From contig OX485808.1 in assembly GCA_950295325.1 (NCBI GenBank), positions 19,674,527-19,738,526 on the forward strand: DNA of 64,000 nt, written 5' to 3'. The first letter of the stretch is position 1; every line of letters begins with the position of its first letter. The notes below the pieces were generated by a model that searched no databases, was not told the origin of the DNA, and saw only the letters and a list, made by a program, of their open reading frames with translations. Origin of the DNA: Polytrichum commune (lineage: Eukaryota > Streptophyta > Polytrichopsida > Polytrichales > Polytrichaceae). A program made the translations under genes and the position numbers. Positions 57,625-64,000 of this stretch are shown piece after piece.

Positions 57625-58640
57625 GGTCGTCACTTGGATGCGTCGGAAGTGTACAGGAAGTCTCATCAAGAATGTGCTCTTTTTGCTGAATTCAAATCGC
57701 AGTTTTGCATTAACCTTATACACATGACTTGCACATGTAATGAGTTGACATCACCTTCCATTATGAACAGATTTTTGCATCGAGTTTACACATGGAGTTT
57801 GTGTGCGATTTGCTTACACTGATTGTCAGCTCACCTTATGTTGACGTTTCTGGAGCTAGAGGTGGGGTTTTTTTTGAGGCTAGGGTTTGCTCCCTGATCT
57901 TTAAACTTTAAACAAATACATGTTGGCTTCTGATGACTGCATTGCTCAAGTGTTGTCAGAATCTTTCCCGAGTGAAGAATTCAAGATGTTCTTCACTTGG
58001 ATGCTTTCCCGTGGTGTACATCAATTCTCATCAAGAATATGCTCTTTTTGCTCACTTCAGATTTGTACTTTTGCATTAACTTTAAGGTATGCGGTGTTAT
58101 TTAGTTCAATGTTTCGTGTTCTCCAATTTCCAGCGATCAGATTCACATAACGAGACTTGTCACGCATTAGCAAATCTACAATGAAGCGCCAGCAAAAATC
58201 GGATTTAAATTCCCATACCTAGATTTAGTTATGGTTATCAAAAGTGCATGTTCATAAGTCATGCCAATTGTGTTGACTATTGAGTTTGGAATAGTTAATC
58301 TAATTTGAAGACATTATAGACCGATCTCTTGTAAACATGCATCTTTTATGGTATTTGCTCTTTGATCTTCACCAATCTAATATAGGTGTTTGAGTAAGAA
58401 AAGTAACTGAATAACACCCGCATACCTTATACACATGATGCAGCCACTCTGATCAGATCGTTGCATTTCGTGTGCAACTTGTTTCACATTGATCCTTAGC
58501 TGAACTTGTGGTAGGGAATGTTGAAGTTTGTGGAGCTTGAGGGGGGGTTTTCTCGGAGGCTAAGGTTTACCCCCGATATAAGCTCCAGACAGATAAATGT
58601 TGGCTTCTGATGACGGCATTGCTCAAGTGTTGCTATGCGG
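57625..58640. repeat. local direct duplication, second copy interrupted by a MITE
   Basis: Unit 1 (about 57630-57970) and unit 2 (about 57992-58635) share 'cacttggatgc', 'tctcatcaagaat.tgctctttttgct', 'ttttgcattaac', 'tatacacatga', a 'gaggctagggtttgc'-like block and 'atgttggcttctgatga.tgcattgctcaagtgttg'. Unit 2 is longer because of the 342-bp MITE at 58085-58426. Origin unknown; no coding frame runs through both units. Confidence 0.75.
58085..58426. mobile_element. Tourist-like (Harbinger-type) MITE, defining copy
   Basis: Ends AGGTATGCGGTGTTATTTAG and ...GAATAACACCCGCATACC, with TTA on both sides (58082-58084, 58427-58429). The uninterrupted site 'taaccttatacacatga' is preserved in the neighbouring duplicate at about 57709-57727, so both the ends and the TTA duplication are supported. 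This copy anchors the family seen at 7229, 12466, 15391 and 43771. Confidence 0.85.
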
Positions 58641-59366
58641 ACAGATACGGGTCAGATATTTTATGGAGTCGTCTCTGCTTAACAATATTCCATAAATATT
58701 TGGAAGGAGAAACTTATTGGATTTCAATAGGACTAGAGATAAGATTGCACAAGCAAGTTACACATATACAAAGGCATATGAACAATGTTTGGAGTGAGAA
58801 AGTTTCATCTGCCCTTTGCCTTGCTCTTTATTGCTCATGGTCACCTCGGTTGCTACAAACAATATGGGATAGCTCCGTTCCCACTACGGCCAAGCCTTGT
58901 AGGCTATTACAACCTTATTACTTCTAGTATTACATTTTTATGACTACGAGCAACCTAATGCTCCACCTTCAACAAAATTGTCATAGAGAAAGAGGATTAC
59001 ACACATATAGTCTATTAAACACAAGTAAAATTCTACCATCCCTCCCATTTGGCGAGAGGGACTTATTGCATATGAGCATACCACTCATCCATCCAACATA
59101 AAAACTTGACCGCCTATGAAATGAAACTGTTTTTTTAAAGCCTAGGATGCCAAAAGGCTTATGAGACTTGAAGTACATCAAGATGGTGTCAAAAAGGTTA
59201 ATTTCCTAGAGTGATGGAGTGCACTAGCCTTAAGATAGATACTAGTATCAGTCATAGTAACCTATGATAGTGGCGAGCCGAGATCAAGATATCTTTTCCA
59301 ACTCACACCATACAAATTAACCAAGGCACATAACATGTGTTCCTTAGTTATAACACCAAGGTATTG
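58641..59366. other. intergenic; partial MITE-like fragment
   Basis: 'gagagggacttattgcatatgagc...catccatccaacataaaa' near 59050-59103 is a left-end fragment of the family at 37980 and 59368. A 105-codon frame (58610-58927) lacks recognisable motifs. Confidence 0.4.
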
Positions 59367-59367
59367 G

Positions 59368-59606
59368 AGGCAAGAGGGAATTATCGCATATGAGCGTTTC
59401 TCTCATCCATCCAACATAAAAAACTTGCCCTCATAGGTTTGTGGGTGATCCATCTCAAACAACTTGTAGTAGACTTAACTTAGGGTCTTTAATGGTAAGA
59501 AAATAAATTTTAATAAAGAAGTAACCCTCAAGATGCATACTATTTTAGGACTTTTATGTTGGATGACTGAGAGGTACGCTCATAAGCAATAATCTCCTCT
59601 CGCCCT
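59368..59606. repeat. MITE-like inverted-repeat element, family 'GAGAGGGAATTAT', copy 2
   Basis: Left end GCAAGAGGGAATTATCGCAT with 'catccatccaacataaaa'. Right end 'ttttatgttggatgactgag...' followed by 'aataatctcctctcgcc', the inverted partner. The length is about the same as copy 1 at 37980-38215. Confidence 0.5.
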
Positions 59607-60218
59607 CCCATCTCACGAGGCACCCTTCCTCTCCTTATAAGGGCACACTTCCATGAGCCAACCGTTCCAAAAAAGCAAAATATAGACTCCACCAATGTCA
59701 ACGATAGTTTAACATTGACCACTGTCTCCAAGCATTTTGTTGGTCGAGCACTTCTAAGTGGAGTAAGGGGGCCTACATGTGAGAGAGTATTTTTGCCTTG
59801 TTGTCAAACATGGAAGTTCAAATGTGACCATCATTGCATGACCCATTCTGTATGTTGCATATTAAGTGGATTTCTCTAAACCTTATATCTTGAGATGTAA
59901 GGCAAATAAAACTAAATCCAAAAATTATGAAAACAAGTTTGGGCTAGGTCTGAAGAATAAGAATAAGCACCATGACATAATTTGGTGTTTAGTAATACAA
60001 CAATCTTGGATCCACACCAACAAGTTTATGTAAATCAAATATTTCCTACTCAAATGAGAATCGATTTTCAAGTCCAAAATAGAGAGGCAATCAAGTCCCC
60101 CTCCTCGAGCTTCAACTTCCCCCAATAATTGTGCAAACCACCAATTCTCCTCCAAGAAAACTATACACACTTTGGTGTCAAGGAGGTCCAATTATTTGTC
60201 ATCGAGTGGCGGGCTCGC

Positions 60219-60266
<48 letters not shown>

Positions 60267-61145
60267 GACTGCTTGCTTAGGTCTTTTATTGTTCTCATTG
60301 ACATTGGGTTCAACTAAGCTCTAGTAATTTCCAATAATATGACTGTTCTAAGGAGAAAGCAGAGATCTACCAAATTTCTTGACTCTTTGAACTGACAGGT
60401 TGAAGTGTTTCCAAACACCCCAAGAAAAAATGTTCTATCCAAGTTGAGAGGAGGTTTTATGATACTCTACTTGGAGCACAACTTGGATGATTTTGAATTT
60501 ATGTTTGTAGATTTATAACATAAGGCACTCCCAAGTTTTTGCAAGTAATTTCTAAAAATGCATGTACGTTACACACTGTAGCTGAAACAATTTGAAGTTA
60601 CATCTACAACTGGCAGCAACAGGCTTGATTGAACACAAATGATAAACTCAAAGATGTCCACTGCTGAATTATTCCTTTGGTTGATCTTATCTCAGCTATA
60701 AAATCCAGAGAATCAACAGGTATGTTTAGTCTAGAAAGAGCTACGCACTCCTGCAGATGGAAGTGGTCCTTTTTCACAAGGTACTCATTTGAAAACAGGT
60801 TGCACACACAAAGTAGACAGAAACACATTCAGAAGTTGCGTCTGCAATATGGGGTTTTCTGCTGGGCTTAATTCGCCTCCATGTATCTGAAGCGACAGCC
60901 AAGGATGTCTCGGGTGCCAATACGATATCTCATTCATTGTAGTACTTAATCATCAAAACTAAACAGTGCAATAAGTGATATGACAAGAATGCACACACCT
61001 GGGATCTATAAGGGCAATGTTACAATGATTGCAACCATTTCTGACAAATGAATTGCAAGCTGAGACACATCTCCTGAACAAGTAATAGACACACAAAGGA
61101 AAAAAATACATGCTTCTCATTGTAGATCCTTCATGGGAGCTACTA
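59607..61145. other. intergenic; GCTC/CT microsatellite, otherwise nothing recognised
   Basis: A (GCTC)n(TC)n tract lies at about 60213-60265. The part from about 60590 to 61145 may include the 3' UTR of the membrane-protein gene; I see no canonical AATAAA close to its stop. Confidence 0.4.
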
Positions 61146-62620
61146 CTAATTCAACTTGGTCTTTGCAGAGCTTTTCACTGGCTTTGCTATGGGTCTTGTA
61201 AGACGGTTCACCTTTGCTAAATCAAACTTGATTGACAACACAGACAAGATCAATGCTACAAACAGCATTGGCGAGGCATGAATACCTTCCCTACCTGCTT
61301 TGCTAGGGTCTGTAGCCAAAAGGGTTTCCTTCACAAGGCCCCATGAGATTAGGAGAGTTCCAAACATGCTCATTCTTCCTGATTTAAAAAGACTTATAAA
61401 AGCACCTGCCACCGCAAAGTAACTTCCCGCCAATACCTGCAATTACAGAGTCCCAGTTAATACAAGCTACACAACCAGGTCATTTTCCAAGTCAAACATT
61501 TAGAGCTCTCTCATACGTTTGAGTTCTAACAAACTACCAAAAATTTTCTTCACTGAGGCATACATTTCAGCCCAAGGTACTGTACTCGCCAGTCCTGTAC
61601 ACATGTGGCATGCTTTCCTCCAGTTCCATGTGAGGTATGTGGGCCTTGTGTGGTCAATCTTCTTAACTGAACACCTATATTTGAGTAGTGTATGGCAAAG
61701 TTTGTAGTTGAGAATGGACACCAAAAAGGCATGTATTACAATGAGACTGGACTATGTGCTCACACTAATTAACCATTCTAGGTTCTATTGATATACACAA
61801 TTGAGAAAGTCTATGTGTTCAAATAAAGAGAGAATCTTCACTTTAGCCTCCTATAACTTTTGCATCTCACCTCTGATTTTGAAACTTAAGACAACAATCT
61901 GCATGGTTCGCAATTGCTAACCGGATGAAACAATGTCTGATCCGATCCAATGGCCACAAGTATATTAGTTGGAAGTGCCCACAATAGGGCCACATACCTT
62001 ATTAACGTGAATGTAATTGAAGGTGCATTTACACACAACTACTCATTGTGGTTGTGGTTGTAGTTTGGGCCCACATACAAACCACAACTACAAATACTTT
62101 TGTTTACACACAACAATTTTTGTAGTTGAAGGGTGGATTTGACCTCAATAATTGTCCCTCCTATTGGTGCAATATGTGGAGTGGAGACAAACACTTTCTG
62201 GATTCTGATGGAACGTTTGTCTAAGAGTAATTTCCTCCTACAAATACTCTCCTGTGCTTTGGCCCTGAAGTTCTCTCTTGGTGCCACATAGGAACTACAA
62301 ACAAAATAGAACCCAAGATAGAAAACTACAACCACTGCAACTACTCCCAACTACACCTTGACTCATAATTAGGTAAGGTAGAGTAGTTGTGGATGTGATG
62401 GTTGTCATCAATGCACCTTTCTTTCCTCCAAAACAGAACCGAACAAAGTAAATTACAACCTCAACCAGTGAAATGGTGGCTGTGTGTAAACACACCTTGA
62501 GGTATACAACTTCCATGGACTTGTGACCTGATTCACCAAGGACAGAGAACTATAGGATAGACTGTTTATTACCTCAAGACGTGGCAGTAGATTTGGATCA
62601 GGGGTTCCCATGTCCGTCAT
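61146..62620 (-). CDS. small multi-pass membrane protein, unknown function
   Basis: Two minus-strand exons, 62620-62573 and 61436-61146, joined by a GT-AG intron of 1136 bp in phase 0, give 112 residues: MTDMGTPDPNLLPRLE, then VLAGSYFAVAGAFISLF... Three hydrophobic stretches, about 17-33, 42-60 and 78-97 (SPMLFVALILSVLSIKF), suggest membrane spans. The tail is Lys/Ser-rich (KPVKSSAKTKLN). The splice acceptor TTGCAG and donor GAG/GTAATA are both good. I do not recognise the family with certainty; it resembles small conserved plant membrane proteins of unknown role. The start is tentative: the frame stays open upstream to 62824, and an ATG three codons later is also possible. Confidence 0.65.
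62021..62497. mobile_element. 477-bp TIR element in the intron of the membrane-protein gene
   Basis: The left end AGGTGCATTTACACACA pairs with the right end (complement AGGTGTGTTTACACACA). TGA flanks both sides (62018-62020, 62498-62500), a 3-bp target duplication. The interior is rich in 'GTTGTGGTTGTAGTT' words near the ends and encodes nothing. The superfamily is unresolved. Confidence 0.7.
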
Positions 62621-62624
62621 GTTG

Positions 62625-64000
62625 TAATCTTGTAAGAGTGTCTGCCAAACTTCTAAAGGCTGACGTCCGTTGAGGGCTTGGTTCAAACATGCTCCTGGAA
62701 AAAGAATTGCCTTCACAGCAACGTTGGGCACCAACTGGCTAGCCACAAGTTGCACTACTGTTATCTCCAACGGATTTGTGCAAATTCCACTTCGACATGG
62801 AAAGCTGATCCACAAAACCCTCAAATTCAGATTTCAGCTTGACATCAGGCATAATCAGGTAAGTAAACCCTAGCAAATTTAAGGTGGTGCAAAATCCTAC
62901 CTTCACTCTAGCCAAGACAACAACAGTAAAACAGATTTGAACCCTTGTCCACCTGGTGTGAGGCAACACCGAACTGGATGGGACAACCTCTACAGGTATC
63001 TACCCTAGATGCCTAGCGGGACCTGAGGATGAAGCATTTTCTAAAATGTGCTACAAAGTTGCATTTCCAACGGTTTCTTGAGAACTATTACAAATGAGAA
63101 GCTCTGAGGCACCATCAAAGGATCGCATCCATGGGATTTAAAATATGATAATACTTTTGATCCTCCTATAATGAATCTGAAAATGAAAAATCTGAAAATA
63201 CATCGTAAATACAACTCTCATTGTTTTAATGAGAAACTTGATACACTTGGAACTACAGATTGATGGGATGTGCAAGCATAGTATGATCTTCAAGTGTTCA
63301 AATTGTCAAAATATCTCTTAAGATGTGAGCACTTCATGCAGTATAGAGGATAATCATGATAGAGCATTTTTAGTCGATAGGCAATTCCATTAGCTACATC
63401 TAGGAAAACAAAATGGAAAACAAACTAATTTCTTTAACAAGATCCAAGGGAAGTCACGGTCAAGAAAAGTCCTCGTAGGCAATTAGGGGATATAGAGCCA
63501 TGAACGCTGGAAACTGTACCAACTGATTCTTTTCTTTTGAAATTTCGGAGCAAACAGCTAGTAGAGCGAAAACCACTCTTTCTAGCCTTAGCTCGTATAC
63601 AGATTTATAGTAGTGAATTTAATGACCTCCTTGTGAAGATGAGACTGCTACAAATATGTTACTTTTTGATTGTCTTACATTGTCATCCTAGACGATAAGC
63701 ATTCATTCTTGCAGAACTTATGTCATTCTGCTTCTGAAACTAGATACACTCATTTTCTCAAACCCCACGGGCATTTAAATACAATAATCGCTGCTGACGA
63801 CGTCATAGTGAACCGACAGGCTAGAATTAACGGAGTATAGGGCAACATTCGTTTAGTTTTAAAACTGGATAATTTCTTATCCTAAAACACCAAAGGTCCT
63901 TAAATGCAACAATCGAGGTTCTCAATTACGTAGAATGTGTATTATACAGAAATCGAAATAACCTAATCGAAAAACCGCAATAACCAGTTCACTCAAAAAC
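62625..64000. other. upstream of the membrane-protein gene; nothing further recognised
   Basis: The first 100-200 bp probably hold its 5' UTR, with a possible upstream leader exon (an acceptor-like TTTTTCCAG lies at about 62695-62703 on the minus strand). The rest to the window end shows short ORFs only. Confidence 0.35.

Noticed and set aside
58610-58927. 105-codon ORF after the duplicated unit.
   Set aside because: No recognisable motif; its start lies in the duplicated repeat sequence.

Overview
The window is nuclear DNA of a land plant. Two intron-rich genes belong to plant families: a CHASE-domain cytokinin-receptor histidine kinase and a SURNod19-family secreted protein. A third, small gene encodes a multi-pass membrane protein. 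Introns have GT-AG borders, coding exons are far apart, and most of the DNA between genes is transposon debris. I cannot name the species; the low gene density fits a large plant genome.

Layout. 1-9 kb: a TIR element (531-1470), relics of L1-type LINEs (about 1500-2180 and 5950-6990), three copies of one hAT family (3261-4422, 4519-5578, 8266-8991) and hairpin or Tourist-like MITEs. 9-17 kb: repeat relics, including a psq-type HTH transposase remnant at 13.0-13.8 kb. 17.3-19.9 kb: GC/CT-rich leader and promoter region of the receptor gene. 19.9-28.2 kb: the cytokinin receptor, 14 coding exons, 1091 aa by my splice model. 30.2-32.9 kb, minus strand: the SURNod19 gene, 3 exons, 423 aa. 33-47 kb: intergenic DNA with a Harbinger-type MITE, a 65-bp tandem array, a SINE-like element, a 204-214-bp tandem array and a fourth hAT copy. 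47.4-52.0 kb: a 2.9-kb TIR element and a 1.35-kb TIR element with a second MITE nested in it. 53.0-57.6 kb, minus strand: a decayed non-LTR retrotransposon with a YMDD reverse transcriptase, a zinc knuckle and a restriction-like endonuclease (R2 class), whose 3' end joins about 60 bp of 28S rRNA sequence. 57.6-58.6 kb: a local duplication, one copy holding a MITE whose empty site survives in the other copy. 61.1-62.6 kb, minus strand: the small membrane-protein gene.

The receptor gene is one complete phosphorelay receptor: extracytosolic CHASE sensor, His kinase, degenerate receiver and true receiver. The neighbouring genes have no evident functional link to it. The strongest unusual signal is the R2-class retrotransposon with its 28S-derived 3' flank, because plant LINEs are mainly of the APE-endonuclease L1 and RTE types. 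Exon coordinates are my reading of splice sites and reading frame; no transcript data or database search was available.
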